A stretch of 64,000 nucleotides of DNA, from NCBI RefSeq assembly GCF_028826105.1, contig NZ_JAQGPL010000001.1, forward strand, positions 2,196,501-2,260,500, given 5' to 3'. The translations under genes and the position numbers were made by a program. Of the stretch, positions 44,718 to 54,614 are shown piece by piece; within the stretch, counting starts at the first letter, position 1; the number at the start of each line of letters is the position of its first letter. This stretch comes from Paenibacillus humicola. GTDB lineage: Bacteria; Bacillota; Bacilli; Paenibacillales; Paenibacillaceae. The notes beneath the pieces are model-generated. The model worked only from the letters and a program-made list of their open reading frames with translations. It made no database searches and was not told the origin of the DNA.

Positions 44718-44731
44718 TGAGACCGTTCGTT
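44718..44731. promoter_or_regulatory. Inverted copy of the TetR operator-like site
   Basis: TGAGACCGTTCGTT matches the reverse complement of 44072-44085 at 13 of 14 positions. It lies between the TetR gene and the SDR gene, downstream of a possible promoter (TTGAAA 44691-44696, AATTAT 44713-44718). Confidence 0.6.
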
Positions 44732-44789
44732 CTCGAATGGAAGCATCAATAGGAGCACAGGATAAACGAATTCGAGAGGAGCATGTAAA

Positions 44790-45557
44790 ATGGGTCAATT
44801 ATCGGGAAAAACGGCATGGATTACCGGAGGCGGCAGCGGGATCGGACTGGCGGCAGCCAAATTGTTCGCGGCGGAAGGAGCGAATGTCGCCGTTACCGGC
44901 CGCAATATGGATAAGCTGAACGCGGCAGTAGAGGAAATCGGTGCAAACGCGATTGCGATTCAGGCGGATACGACCGATCCTTCGAGCCTCGAAATAGCCG
45001 CAGCGGAGATAGCCGGCAAATTCGGCAAGCTGGATGTCGTATTCGCAAATGCGGGCATACCCGGTCAGACGCTTCTGGGAAGCACGGAGATTTCCGCCTT
45101 TCAGGACATTCTGAACGTGAACATAACCGGTGTTTTTTTCACCGTTCAGGCAGCTTTACTCTACTTAAGCGACGGGGCGTCGATCATTCTGAATGGCTCG
45201 GTGCTTGCGAAAGCGGGCGGCCCGGGCTGGGCCGCATATGCGGCGAGCAAGGGGGCGGTCAGCAGCATGGCCCGGGTGTTCGTATCCGAGCTTGCGCCGC
45301 GCGGCATTCGCGTGAATACGGTCATACCCGGTGCGACGCGGACGCCGATCTGGGGCCAGCCTGAAAGGCTGGAGCAGATTGAAGCCGGTCTCGCAAGCGG
45401 AATTCCGCTTGGCCGTCTGGGCGAGCCGGAATATGTGGCCAATACCGCCTTATTTCTGGCTTCGGACGCTTCGTCGTACATCACGGGCGCCGAAATCAAC
45501 ATCGACGGCGGCATGATTTCTTCACCGCTCGGCGCTCCGATTTACCGCCAAAGATAA
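44790..45557 (+). CDS. Short-chain dehydrogenase/reductase (classical SDR)
   Basis: A 255-residue classical SDR. Cofactor motif TGGGSGIGLA (residues ~11-20), NAG motif VVFANAGIPG, and the catalytic Ser and YxxxK (YAASKGAV) are present. The loop TGRN suggests NADP(H) preference. The C-terminal SSYITGAEINIDGGM is typical. The TetR gene upstream, with shared operator-like sites, suggests induction by a small toxic or signalling compound that the enzyme may detoxify. The substrate is unknown. Confidence 0.88.
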   Translation: MGQLSGKTAWITGGGSGIGLAAAKLFAAEGANVAVTGRNMDKLNAAVEEIGANAIAIQADTTDPSSLEIAAAEIAGKFGKLDVVFANAGIPGQTLLGSTEISAFQDILNVNITGVFFTVQAALLYLSDGASIILNGSVLAKAGGPGWAAYAASKGAVSSMARVFVSELAPRGIRVNTVIPGATRTPIWGQPERLEQIEAGLASGIPLGRLGEPEYVANTALFLASDASSYITGAEINIDGGMISSPLGAPIYRQR

Positions 45558-45590
45558 GGCTGGTTATTGCCTCGAGCCTGTTAGGGAAGA

Positions 45591-45619
45591 CCCTCCGGAA
45601 TCGGATTCCGGGGGTTTTT
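45591..45619 (+). terminator. Rho-independent terminator after the SDR gene
   Basis: CCCTCCGGAATC pairs with GATTCCGGGGG and is followed by TTTTT. The following 45620-45906 is AT-rich with no gene and probably carries the promoter of the peptide operon. Confidence 0.85.
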
Positions 45620-45906
45620 CGGCGTTTCCGCCGGTGGACGGCTCGAGACCTGCCTGTACCAAACGGCGATTTCAGTCAAAAAAAGGCTTTGAATCAAAAC
45701 TTATGTTAATAAAACTTACATATAAATGACTTCAAATGATGTAATACGACGAAATTAAACAAAAAACCATATTGTATTTCTGGAATTTTGATGATATAAG
45801 TAAATTGACGTAAAGTAATATAACACATTTGTGGCAATGTGCAGGCCCGAACGCTCTTGATTCTCGGAATGATTTTATCCTCCCTAGAGAAAGGAAGATG
45901 CCCCAA

Positions 45907-46962
45907 ATGGCTACATTAAGGGACTCCATGATCGAACTGGACCCCATTTTCGGCGTTGTCGGCGACGAAGAGAAGGTCAGCGCGTACGTGAAGGAAGAAC
46001 TGGCCGGCATGTATGATGAATACGAGGCCGATGCGCTCGGAAATCAATATTTTGTTCAAAACGGAACGAACCCCAGGGTCAAGCTGATGCTTGCGGCCCA
46101 TATGGACGAAATCGGCTTCGTCGTGCATCATATCGACGACAAAGGGTTCATTTATTTTATTCCGGTCGGCGGTCATGACAGCCGGGTTGTCATTAACCAG
46201 GTACTCGCAATCAATACGTCGAAAGGATTGGTCAAAGGGGTTACGGGAAGCAGACCCGCTCATATCGTAAGTGCGGAGGAACAAAAAAAGGGGATTCCGA
46301 TCCAGGAGCTTCATCTGGACGCCGGCACTTCGAACAAGGCGGAGACGCTGGAGCTTGGCGTGAGGGTCGGCGATTATATCACGTTTGAACGCAAGGGGGA
46401 ATATTTGAACGGAGGCAAGGTGTTTACCGGAAAAGCGGTCGACAACCGTGCCGGCTGCGCCGTGCTGATCGAAGTGATGAAGCGGCTGAAAACGAAAGCG
46501 GTCGCCCCGACGGTATACGGCGTATTCACCGTTCAGGAGGAAGTGGGTCTCCGCGGCGCGCAGCCTGCGGGATTCCGCGTTCAACCGGACGTCGCCCTGG
46601 CGATCGACGTCACGCTTGCGGGAGGAACGCCGGGCATTCAGGACCGCGAGCTGCCGGTCGAATTCGGTGCGGGCGCGGCGATCAAATGCTACGACAGCGG
46701 CCTTGCCGTTCCCAAAAAGCTGACGAACCGGCTCGTGGAAACGGCCGAAAAGTACGCAATTCCCTACCAAAGGGAAGTGCTGGCAAAGGGCACGACGGAC
46801 GGACACGCCATCGCCTTAAGCGGAAGCGGCGTATTGACCGGCTGCATTTCCATCCCCTCCCGCTATATTCATTCCGCAATCGGATGCGTTCATCTGGACG
46901 ACCTGGAGCACTGCGTTCAGCTCATCGTCAAATTTATCGAAGATTTCACGGAAAAAATATAG
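45907..46962 (+). CDS. M42 family metallopeptidase (aminopeptidase)
   Basis: About 351 residues. The co-catalytic metal ligands of M42 enzymes are visible: AAHMDEIGF (His), KAVDNRAGC (bridging Asp), QEEVGLRGA (catalytic Glu-Glu), IDVTLAGGTPG (Asp) and the C-terminal SRYIHSAIGCVHLDD (His). These are large cytoplasmic self-compartmentalising aminopeptidases. ATG 45907 was chosen because AAGGA is 11 bp upstream; ATG 45898 lies too close to that site. It heads a block of peptidase and peptide import genes. Confidence 0.88.
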   Translation: MATLRDSMIELDPIFGVVGDEEKVSAYVKEELAGMYDEYEADALGNQYFVQNGTNPRVKLMLAAHMDEIGFVVHHIDDKGFIYFIPVGGHDSRVVINQVLAINTSKGLVKGVTGSRPAHIVSAEEQKKGIPIQELHLDAGTSNKAETLELGVRVGDYITFERKGEYLNGGKVFTGKAVDNRAGCAVLIEVMKRLKTKAVAPTVYGVFTVQEEVGLRGAQPAGFRVQPDVALAIDVTLAGGTPGIQDRELPVEFGAGAAIKCYDSGLAVPKKLTNRLVETAEKYAIPYQREVLAKGTTDGHAIALSGSGVLTGCISIPSRYIHSAIGCVHLDDLEHCVQLIVKFIEDFTEKI

Positions 46963-46996
46963 CGCAGGAAGCCTGCGGAAAAAAGGAGTGATTGAG

Positions 46997-47644
46997 ATGC
47001 CAATCGCGCTCGTCACCGGGTTCGAGCCCTTCGGAGGCGAACCGGTCAATCCGTCGTCGGAAGCGGTAAAGCGGCTGGCCGGCAAATCGTTTGGCGAGAC
47101 GGAGGTATTCGTCGTTACGCTGCCGACCGTATTCGGCCAATCGGTCCGGGTGCTGAAGGAAGCGATGGACGAAATCCGGCCGGATATCGTCATCTGCGTC
47201 GGACAGGCGGGAGGACGTCCCGATATTACGGTCGAGCGGGTCGCCATTAATGTCGACGACGCCGTGATTCCGGACAATGACGGCAACGAACCCGTCGATG
47301 TCCCCATCGTCGCGGACGGACCGGCCGCATATTGGTCGTCGCTGCCGATCAAGGCCATCGTCAAGAACATGAGAGAGGCCGGAATTCCGGCATCCGTCTC
47401 GCAAACGGCCGGCACCTACGTATGCAATCACTTGTTTTACGGGCTCGCGCATCTGATCGCCACCGAATTTCCGGGCGTCCGCGGCGGCTTCATTCATATC
47501 CCGTTCCTGCCTGAGCAGGCCGCCCGCCGCGGCGGTTCCCCCAGCATGAGCCTGGACGCCATCGTGCGCTCGCTCGAAATCGCGGTACAAACGACGGCCG
47601 TGCATAAGCGGGACATCGTCGCCGCAGGCGGAGACATTCATTAA
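46997..47644 (+). CDS. pcp: Pyroglutamyl peptidase I
   Basis: A 215-residue cysteine peptidase of family C15. It has the N-terminal VTGFEPFGGEPVNPSSE, the catalytic Glu region TVERVAIN, nucleophile Cys in TAGTYVCNHLFYGL and His in GFIHIPFLPEQ. It removes N-terminal pyroglutamate from peptides in the cytoplasm. AAAAGGAG precedes ATG 46997. Its place just before a peptide importer fits a role in processing imported peptides. Confidence 0.93.
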   Translation: MPIALVTGFEPFGGEPVNPSSEAVKRLAGKSFGETEVFVVTLPTVFGQSVRVLKEAMDEIRPDIVICVGQAGGRPDITVERVAINVDDAVIPDNDGNEPVDVPIVADGPAAYWSSLPIKAIVKNMREAGIPASVSQTAGTYVCNHLFYGLAHLIATEFPGVRGGFIHIPFLPEQAARRGGSPSMSLDAIVRSLEIAVQTTAVHKRDIVAAGGDIH

Positions 47645-47682
47645 CAACGTGTTCATTACAGTTTGAATAGGGGCGGATCAGG

Positions 47683-49266
47683 ATGAAAAAGAAAAAAACG
47701 AAGCTTTTTTCGGCGGCATTAGCCGTTCTGTTGGCGGCAGCGGTAACCGGATGCTCGGGAGGGAATGAGCCGGCCGCCGGAGCCGGATCCGGAGCGGCGT
47801 CCGGTTCCGGCTCCGGGGCCAAGAAGGATGAGCTTGTCGTTGCGATCCCGTCGGATCCGGGCGGTACGTGGGACCCCATCGATACCTTCACCGTACCGTG
47901 GGCAACGGTCGCCTCCAACATTTTTGACGGGCTCGTCGAGCGGGGCGAGGACCTGAAGCTGGAGCCGGGGCTTGCCGAGTCGTGGACCTACAAGGACCCG
48001 AAGACGCTCGAGTTCAAGCTTCGCCAAGGGGTAACGTTCCAGGACGGAGAGCCCTTCAATGCCGAGGCCGTCAAATTTACGTTCGACCGGCTGCTTGGAC
48101 CCGACGGGGAGAAAAGCCCGCAGCGCTCCAACTACGATTCGATCGACAAGGTGGAGGTTGTGGACGACCATACGGTCGTATTTAAGCTGAAGGCGGTCGA
48201 CCCCGTGTTGATCACCAAGCTGGCCGGTTACGGCGCGATGATCGTGCCCCCGAAATATTATAAGGAAGTCGGGGACGAGCAGTTCAACGTCAAGCCGATC
48301 GGAACGGGGCCGTTCAAGGTGACCGATTACGTCAAGGACGATCACGTCACGCTTGAAGCCTACCCGGAGTACTGGGGAGGGGCGCCGAAATTGAAAAAAA
48401 TCACATATCGTTATATTCCGGAAGCGACCACGCGCATCGCCGAGCTCCAGACCGGCGCGGTCGATATCGCTTCCTCCATCCCGCCGAGCCAGGCGTCAAC
48501 GATCGAGTCCGATCCGAATCTGACGATACAGAAGGCCGGCAGCCCGACCGTAAGTCTGATCCGTTTCGATGTATCCCAAAAGCCGCTCGATAACGTCAAA
48601 GTTCGCCAAGCCATCAACTATGCCATCAATAAGCAGGAAATTATCGATACGATTTTGAACGGGTTCGCAAAACCGATCTCTTCCCTGCAGGGCGATATCT
48701 CTTTCGGGAACAATCCGGATCTGAAGCCGTATCCATTCGACGTCGACAAAGCCAAGCAGCTGCTGCAGGAAGCCGGCGTACAGCCCGGGACGAAGCTGAC
48801 GTTCTCGATCGACGGCTCCGATGCGGTATTCAAGGAAGTGGCGCAGGCTGTCGCAACCTACCTGTCCGACGTGGGCCTGACAGTGGAAATCAAGCCCCAG
48901 GATACACAGACCATGTATAACGATTTAATCCCGAAAGCGGCCGCCGGCAGCATGTACCAGTTCGGTTGGGGAGGATGGACGCTCGATTTCGACAATACGG
49001 CGTACCTTCTGTACAAGAAGGGCCAATTTTGGAATCCCAGCTACAGCAATCCGGAAGTGGACAAGCTGCTGGATGCCGAGCGGTCCTCCGTCGTGCAGGA
49101 CGACCGAAAAAAAATCTTTTTCCAATTGACGCAGCTGCTGAAGGACGAGGCGGTTGACGTTCCGCTTTATCAGACCATGACCGTATGGGGCGTCAACAAG
49201 AAGGTTGCGGGTTTTGTCACGCCTCCCGACGAGCGTCTTCGCTTGAAGGATGTCAGCTTCCAGTAA
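47683..49266 (+). CDS. Peptide ABC transporter substrate-binding lipoprotein (DppA/OppA family 5)
   Basis: A 527-residue lipoprotein with signal peptide MKKKKTKLFS and lipobox VTGC (Cys25), then a Gly/Ser linker. Mature sequence has the family 5 pattern: LAESWTYKDPKTLEFKLRQG, FQDGEPFNAEAVKFTFDRLL, GTGPFKVTDY, VRQAINYAINKQEI. It captures di- or oligopeptides outside the cell for the permeases that follow. A 55-bp gap separates it from the first permease. Confidence 0.92.
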   Translation: MKKKKTKLFSAALAVLLAAAVTGCSGGNEPAAGAGSGAASGSGSGAKKDELVVAIPSDPGGTWDPIDTFTVPWATVASNIFDGLVERGEDLKLEPGLAESWTYKDPKTLEFKLRQGVTFQDGEPFNAEAVKFTFDRLLGPDGEKSPQRSNYDSIDKVEVVDDHTVVFKLKAVDPVLITKLAGYGAMIVPPKYYKEVGDEQFNVKPIGTGPFKVTDYVKDDHVTLEAYPEYWGGAPKLKKITYRYIPEATTRIAELQTGAVDIASSIPPSQASTIESDPNLTIQKAGSPTVSLIRFDVSQKPLDNVKVRQAINYAINKQEIIDTILNGFAKPISSLQGDISFGNNPDLKPYPFDVDKAKQLLQEAGVQPGTKLTFSIDGSDAVFKEVAQAVATYLSDVGLTVEIKPQDTQTMYNDLIPKAAAGSMYQFGWGGWTLDFDNTAYLLYKKGQFWNPSYSNPEVDKLLDAERSSVVQDDRKKIFFQLTQLLKDEAVDVPLYQTMTVWGVNKKVAGFVTPPDERLRLKDVSFQ

Positions 49267-49321
49267 GACCGAAAGGCCGGCGGCTCTCCATCGGCTTTAT
49301 CGATTAGGGGTGTGCAGATCG

Positions 49322-50257
49322 ATGATGAAATTTCTCGTTCGACGTTTGGTTCATACGCTCATCGTCCTTTTCGGCATTTCGCTCATCGTGTTCTTTTGCA
49401 TTCGTCTGACCGGCGACCCGGCAGCCGCGATGTTTCAGGGCACCGGACAGCCCACGAAGGAGGCGCTTGACCAGATCCGCCATGCGCTGGGCTTGGACAA
49501 GCCGCTGTGGGAGCAGTATGCGACATTCATCGGAAATATGCTCAGCGGCAATATGGGGCATTCGTTCCGCAACAACGAGCCGGTTTTCAGCCTGATCGCG
49601 GAACGCATGGGCGCTACCGTTTCACTTGCCGCGGGCGGAGTTGCCGTGGCGCTTCTGATTGCATTTCCGGTCGGGATTCTGTCTGCGGTGAAGCGGGGCG
49701 GGCTTATGGATATGTTCGGACGCATATTCTCGCTCGCGGGCATTTCGTTTCCGAACTTTTGGCTGGCCATTATGTTCATTCTCGTTTTTGCGGTTCATCT
49801 GCACTGGCTCCCCGCATCCGGATATAACGGGCCGAAGTATTTGATCTTGCCCTCGCTGTCGCTGGGGCTTATATTGGCGGGCGTGCTGGCCCGCCTGATT
49901 CGCTCCAGCATGCTCGACGTGCTTCACCAGCACTATATCCGGACCGCTAAAGCCAAAGGCGTTGCGGAATGGGCGATCATTATCCGCCACGCGCTCCGGA
50001 ACGCGCTCATTCCGACGATTACCTTTCTGGGGCTGCAGCTGGGCGCACTGCTGGGGGGAGTCGTCATTTTGGAGCAGGTCTTTTCATGGCCCGGCGTCGG
50101 CCGTCTCGTGCTCGATGCGATCAACGACCGCGATTATCCGGTCGTGCAGGGCTCCGTCATGTTCCTCTCGTTCCTTTTGATGCTCGTCAATCTGCTGGTG
50201 GATATCAGCTACGGGTTCATCGATCCGCGCATTAAACTCGGGAGGGGACGCACATGA
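49322..50257 (+). CDS. dppB: Peptide ABC transporter permease (DppB type)
   Basis: A 311-residue permease with an N-terminal segment typical of DppB (MKFLVRRLVHTLIVLFGISL), an external GTGQPTKEALDQIRHALGLD loop, and the EAA loop YIRTAKAKGVAEWAIIIRHALRNALIP. Two ATGs (49322, 49325) are possible. Its TGA overlaps the next start by 4 bp. Confidence 0.92.
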   Translation: MMKFLVRRLVHTLIVLFGISLIVFFCIRLTGDPAAAMFQGTGQPTKEALDQIRHALGLDKPLWEQYATFIGNMLSGNMGHSFRNNEPVFSLIAERMGATVSLAAGGVAVALLIAFPVGILSAVKRGGLMDMFGRIFSLAGISFPNFWLAIMFILVFAVHLHWLPASGYNGPKYLILPSLSLGLILAGVLARLIRSSMLDVLHQHYIRTAKAKGVAEWAIIIRHALRNALIPTITFLGLQLGALLGGVVILEQVFSWPGVGRLVLDAINDRDYPVVQGSVMFLSFLLMLVNLLVDISYGFIDPRIKLGRGRT

Positions 50258-51165
50258 AAACGGAGGCTCGGCTATCGCTCGTTCAATCGGAAAAGGAGGA
50301 ACGAGTCAAGCCCGAAACGAAAGAATGGCGGCGAATCTTATCGCGATTTGTACGCAATCCCGGAGCGCTCATCGGAGGCATTTTGGTACTGCTTACCGTG
50401 ATCTGCGCCGTGGCGTCTCCGCTGCTGGCTCCGTTCGATCCGCTCAAAGGCGGTTTGTCCGAACGGCTGGCGCCTCCATCCTTCGGCGGCGGCGGGCACT
50501 GGCTCGGCGCCGATGCGGTCGGGCGCGACCTGCTCAGCAGAATCATTTACGGCGCGCGGATCTCGCTGTTTGTCGGTATTGCGTCCGTTGCCATATCGAC
50601 GGTAATCGGCGTCGCAGTCGGCCTTGTGTCCGGCTATTTCGGCGGATGGATCGACGACCTGCTCATGCGGATCGGCGATATCAAGCTGGCCTTTCCCTTT
50701 ATTCTGCTGGCTATCCTGGTCATGGCCGTGTTCGGCACGGGAATCGGCAAATTGATATTCATCCTCGGCATTACCGGCTGGGTCGGCTTCGCCCGCGTCG
50801 TGCGCGGGCAGGTGCTGACCATTAAAGAGCTGGAATATGTGCAGGCCGCCCGTTCCGTCGGAGGGACGCACCTGCGCATTCTGCGAAAGCATATTTTGCC
50901 GAATGTCATGTCGCCCGTCATCGTGCTGATTACGCTTAATATCGCGACCAACATTTTGCTGGAAGCGGGACTTACCTTTTTGGGGCTTGGCGTCGATCCC
51001 GTCATTCCCTCGTGGGGAGGCATGCTTTCGGACGGCCGGATGTACGTCACGACGGCGTGGTGGGTCGCCACGTTTCCGGGAATCGCGATCATGCTGACCG
51101 TCCTGGGGTTTAACCTGCTCGGCGACTGGCTCCGCGACGAGCTGGATCCTAATTTGAAGGTGTGA
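50254..51165 (+). CDS. dppC: Peptide ABC transporter permease (DppC type)
   Basis: A 303-residue permease with a cytosolic N-terminal tail, the OppC-type segment RNPGALIGGILVLLTVICAVASPLL, the LGADAVGRDLLSRIIYGARISL block and EAA loop YVQAARSVGGTHLRILRKHILPNV. It pairs with DppB to form the channel. The large M14 peptidase gene follows with at most a few bases between the stop and its start. Confidence 0.92.
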   Translation: MKTEARLSLVQSEKEERVKPETKEWRRILSRFVRNPGALIGGILVLLTVICAVASPLLAPFDPLKGGLSERLAPPSFGGGGHWLGADAVGRDLLSRIIYGARISLFVGIASVAISTVIGVAVGLVSGYFGGWIDDLLMRIGDIKLAFPFILLAILVMAVFGTGIGKLIFILGITGWVGFARVVRGQVLTIKELEYVQAARSVGGTHLRILRKHILPNVMSPVIVLITLNIATNILLEAGLTFLGLGVDPVIPSWGGMLSDGRMYVTTAWWVATFPGIAIMLTVLGFNLLGDWLRDELDPNLKV

Positions 51166-51170
51166 CGGGG

Positions 51171-54100
51171 ATGGAAAATCTTCGCAGTATATGGAGCATA
51201 AAAGGCTGGCTCGAAGACCGGAACGGCGACGACGTTCCCGACGATGCAAAGGTGCGGTTCGTGCTCGGCCGCGGCAGCGCTTCGCCGATCAGGCGCGGCT
51301 TGGTGGAGCTGGCGGGCCGCCTCGGCTTGGAGACGACCGGTTTGACGCTGCCGCTCATCCGGTGGGACGACGAAGCGGAACTGCTGGAGCCGTGCCAAGT
51401 ATTTATCGGCACCCGGCATAAAGGCTTTTGCAGCGCGGTCATTCCGGATTGGCATGCCTGGCAGGATAAGCGGGACGCGCTGGGGGAAGGGCAAGGACTG
51501 ATCGCAGTAGTGAAGCTTCAAAACGGCGAAAACGCGACGATCGTAACCGGCAAAGATCAGGAAGGCGTATACAACGCATGCCTGTATCTCGCTTCCTTTG
51601 CAGATGAGGAGTCGGCTGGAGGCGGTGATGATCCGGAAGGAGAATGGATCGTTGATGCGCCCGCAGCACGGGAGGCCGATACAAGCGAGACTTATTTGAT
51701 GGATACAATCGGCGGCAAGCCTGCGTGGGGCGGCTCAATCGGACTCGAGTCGCTTTTCACGGAGGAAGGATTGTTCAAGCGCTGTGAGGATGACCTATCC
51801 AATGTGCTTCGGCTCTGCTTTCGGTCCGCGGAGTGGGGAGACGGCGAATCTGCGGCAGCCGCCGATTTGACCGCCCGGATCGCGCTGGAAGCGACGGGAC
51901 TTCATTTTCCGCTTACAAAGGAATCGGCGGACGGGCAAGGAAACGAATGGCTTGCGATCGATCTGCAGGAGTCGGATTCGCCGGCGTGCGTCCGTTTGGA
52001 GCGGCCCGGCGGAAAACTGCGGCTGGTTGTCGAAGGAACGAACATGACGGACACGGTCCAATGGATCGTAAGTCAGCTGTTCGGATCCAACGACCGGCCG
52101 CTGGAGCGGACGTGGCGGCAGGCGGCGGCTTTGCTTCGCAATCCAACGCATCCGATGCGCGAGCGGCTTCTTCACGAAATCGCGCTGGAACGAAAGCTTC
52201 GGGAATCCGGCGGCGCGAAGGCCGATATTGCGCTCGCGGAACGTTTCGCCCATCCGATCGGACTTTGGCGGAAAATGGTTGACCGAACCGGAGCGGAAGC
52301 CGAAATCCAGATCGTGCCGGAGGAACCGGCGTTCATCATGCAGTGGGATGATGCAGGGGAATTCGCGAGGGTAACGGAGCAATTCGCCGGAGTACTCCCT
52401 TCCGTCAAGGCCGGCGGCAAGCTTCGCGTGGAAGCCGGCGTAACCTTAAGTCCGGCTTCTCGTGAAAGGCTGTCGGAGGAGCTTCGAAGACTGGCGGCGG
52501 AACAGGGCATTACAGCGGAACCGTGCATTCGCAGCGCATGGAAACAAGGTTATTCGTGGATCGAGCAGGAAGTGCTTCCCCTGGTGAAGGCAAATCCCGT
52601 CCGTTCCGTTGAAATCCGATTCCGTTCATTCGAAGCGCCTGACGAAAGAAATAGCCTTGAACTAAAGATCCGCTGGCTTCAAGAGCTGTATCCGATCGAC
52701 GAGGTAATCGGCAGCGAGCTCGGGATCGGCGCAGAACAAGTCGCGTTCGTTATGGATGACCGTCTCTCATGTACGTATAGAGTGATTGTCCGGGATCGCG
52801 AAGGGGAAGAAATCCAAGCCTTCGAATTCGAAGCGAAGGCCGGAGAACGGTTATTCCTTCCGGGAATGGAGGAGGAGGGCCGGGTATATCCGCCTGCCGG
52901 TTGGCTGCGGATAACGGCCGGTGAGGAGGTTCTATGCGATCGTGCCTTGGATACCGACCCGGAACGGTTTTGGGACTGGTATCAGGGTCCTGTCCTCAGA
53001 CGGTTGACCGAATGGGTGGAGGGAAAAGGCAGGATCGACGCCCAGCTGTTCGGAAAACTGGACTGCCGGATACGAATGGATACGGAAGAGCGGATCCTGG
53101 GGGTCCGGGAGGAAACGTTCTCGGTGCTGGAAGCGCTGCATGAGGACATTTATTTTAACACGCTGGATTATATGAGCGCATTTGGAAAACGAACGGGAAG
53201 GGACTGGGAGGCGCCGGGCCAAATTCTGCCCTGGCTGGAATCGGTTTGCGGGGCGGCGCCGGCCGCAAGCGTCGAGGTGTACGATCTTCCGCAGCTGTCC
53301 GGGCGGGTCCGCTTGAACGGCCAAGCGGTTGAACCGGCTCCGTGCCCGGCGGATCTGCGGATCGCCGGCATTTTTTTGGCTGGCGATGAAGTTCGTTTTC
53401 TTCTCGAAGGGGATCGGCCGGACCTCGCGGAGCTGGAGAAGTGGCTGGGGAGCCTATATCTTTCGGAACGGGGCGAATCGCCGTCCGGAAAATTGCCGGG
53501 GGCGGCCGAAATCCCGATGGACCGTGTCATTGACGACCGGGCGCTGCAGTATTTTTATGCGAACATACCGCAATCGCCCGGCGTGTCGGTTCAGCCTCTC
53601 GAGGCGTCGTATCAGGGAAGAGAGATTTCCGTCGTGGAAGTGACGCTCCCCGCCGAATCCGGCATCGTATCCAGCCGGAAGCTTTCGCTTTGGAAGCCGA
53701 CGATTTTCATTAACGCCCGGCATCATGCCAACGAAGTGTCCAGCACAAACGCCGCGCTCAAGCTTATCGGCGATTTGGCCGGGGACGAAAGCTCTCTGCT
53801 TAAGCGTTGCAGCATCGTCTTCAGTCCGATGGCGAACCCGGACGGCGTCGCCGCGCATTACGCCATGTTCCGGACAAACCCGCGGTGGAAGCTGCATGCA
53901 GCCCGGTATAACGCCGCCGGATTCGAATTTGCGAGACACCGTTTTCGCGATGACACGCCGTACGGCGAAAGCCGGATTTACGGAAAAGTGTGGAAGCGTT
54001 GGGCTCCCGACGTGATCATCGACGACCACGGCGTTCCTTCGCACGAGTGGGTACAGCCGTTCAGCGGCTACAACAGCCCGCCCCGGTTTCCCGTCTCGTA

Positions 54101-54596
54101 CTGGCTGCCGAATGCCTTGATCTATACCATCGTCCTGACGCTGGACGATACGCATTATCCGCTTCACGCCGGCATCCGGGAATCGGTTCTGAGCATGCTT
54201 GCCGGAAGCATGAAGGCAATCGACGGCATCCGGAGCGGTAACGAATATTGGCTCGAGCGCAACCGGAAATGGGGAAACCGGTGGCTGCCGGAACGATTTC
54301 CGCTCGAAATCGAGGACGGTCTGATCACATACAGGCTGAAGGGCAGCCCGGGCCCGGACAGCTGCAATCCGGGCGAACGGTACTCGTCTCTCGTCAGTCT
54401 CGACCTCATTACGGAGGCGGCAGACGAGACGGCGGACGGCGCATACTTGGAAGAGTGCGCCCGCGCGCACTACGAGCTGGATCTAGCGGTCGTTCGGTGG
54501 CTTGCCGCTTTTCGCCAGCCGGTACACCGGAAGCGGACGGCGGCCGGATCCGGCACGGTCGTAAGCTTGAGCCGTCCGCGGCCAATACAAATGTGA
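51171..54596 (+). CDS. Very large M14-family zinc carboxypeptidase-like protein
   Basis: About 1,141 residues without a visible signal peptide, so probably cytoplasmic. The zinc motif HxxE is in NARHHANEVSS (residue ~850), followed by PMANPDGVAAHY and the third ligand region VIIDDHGVPSHEW (~950); these mark an M14 catalytic domain in the last third. The first ~800 residues contain no family I can name; the start has SIKGWLEDRNGDDVPDD. GTG 51162 is an alternative start overlapping dppC by 4 bp. The gene sits inside the peptide importer operon between dppC and dppD, suggesting action on imported peptides. The catalytic Glu could not be pinned down. Confidence 0.8.
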   Translation: MENLRSIWSIKGWLEDRNGDDVPDDAKVRFVLGRGSASPIRRGLVELAGRLGLETTGLTLPLIRWDDEAELLEPCQVFIGTRHKGFCSAVIPDWHAWQDKRDALGEGQGLIAVVKLQNGENATIVTGKDQEGVYNACLYLASFADEESAGGGDDPEGEWIVDAPAAREADTSETYLMDTIGGKPAWGGSIGLESLFTEEGLFKRCEDDLSNVLRLCFRSAEWGDGESAAAADLTARIALEATGLHFPLTKESADGQGNEWLAIDLQESDSPACVRLERPGGKLRLVVEGTNMTDTVQWIVSQLFGSNDRPLERTWRQAAALLRNPTHPMRERLLHEIALERKLRESGGAKADIALAERFAHPIGLWRKMVDRTGAEAEIQIVPEEPAFIMQWDDAGEFARVTEQFAGVLPSVKAGGKLRVEAGVTLSPASRERLSEELRRLAAEQGITAEPCIRSAWKQGYSWIEQEVLPLVKANPVRSVEIRFRSFEAPDERNSLELKIRWLQELYPIDEVIGSELGIGAEQVAFVMDDRLSCTYRVIVRDREGEEIQAFEFEAKAGERLFLPGMEEEGRVYPPAGWLRITAGEEVLCDRALDTDPERFWDWYQGPVLRRLTEWVEGKGRIDAQLFGKLDCRIRMDTEERILGVREETFSVLEALHEDIYFNTLDYMSAFGKRTGRDWEAPGQILPWLESVCGAAPAASVEVYDLPQLSGRVRLNGQAVEPAPCPADLRIAGIFLAGDEVRFLLEGDRPDLAELEKWLGSLYLSERGESPSGKLPGAAEIPMDRVIDDRALQYFYANIPQSPGVSVQPLEASYQGREISVVEVTLPAESGIVSSRKLSLWKPTIFINARHHANEVSSTNAALKLIGDLAGDESSLLKRCSIVFSPMANPDGVAAHYAMFRTNPRWKLHAARYNAAGFEFARHRFRDDTPYGESRIYGKVWKRWAPDVIIDDHGVPSHEWVQPFSGYNSPPRFPVSYWLPNALIYTIVLTLDDTHYPLHAGIRESVLSMLAGSMKAIDGIRSGNEYWLERNRKWGNRWLPERFPLEIEDGLITYRLKGSPGPDSCNPGERYSSLVSLDLITEAADETADGAYLEECARAHYELDLAVVRWLAAFRQPVHRKRTAAGSGTVVSLSRPRPIQM

Positions 54597-54614
54597 CCCA
54601 TGGAGGTGAGCGGG

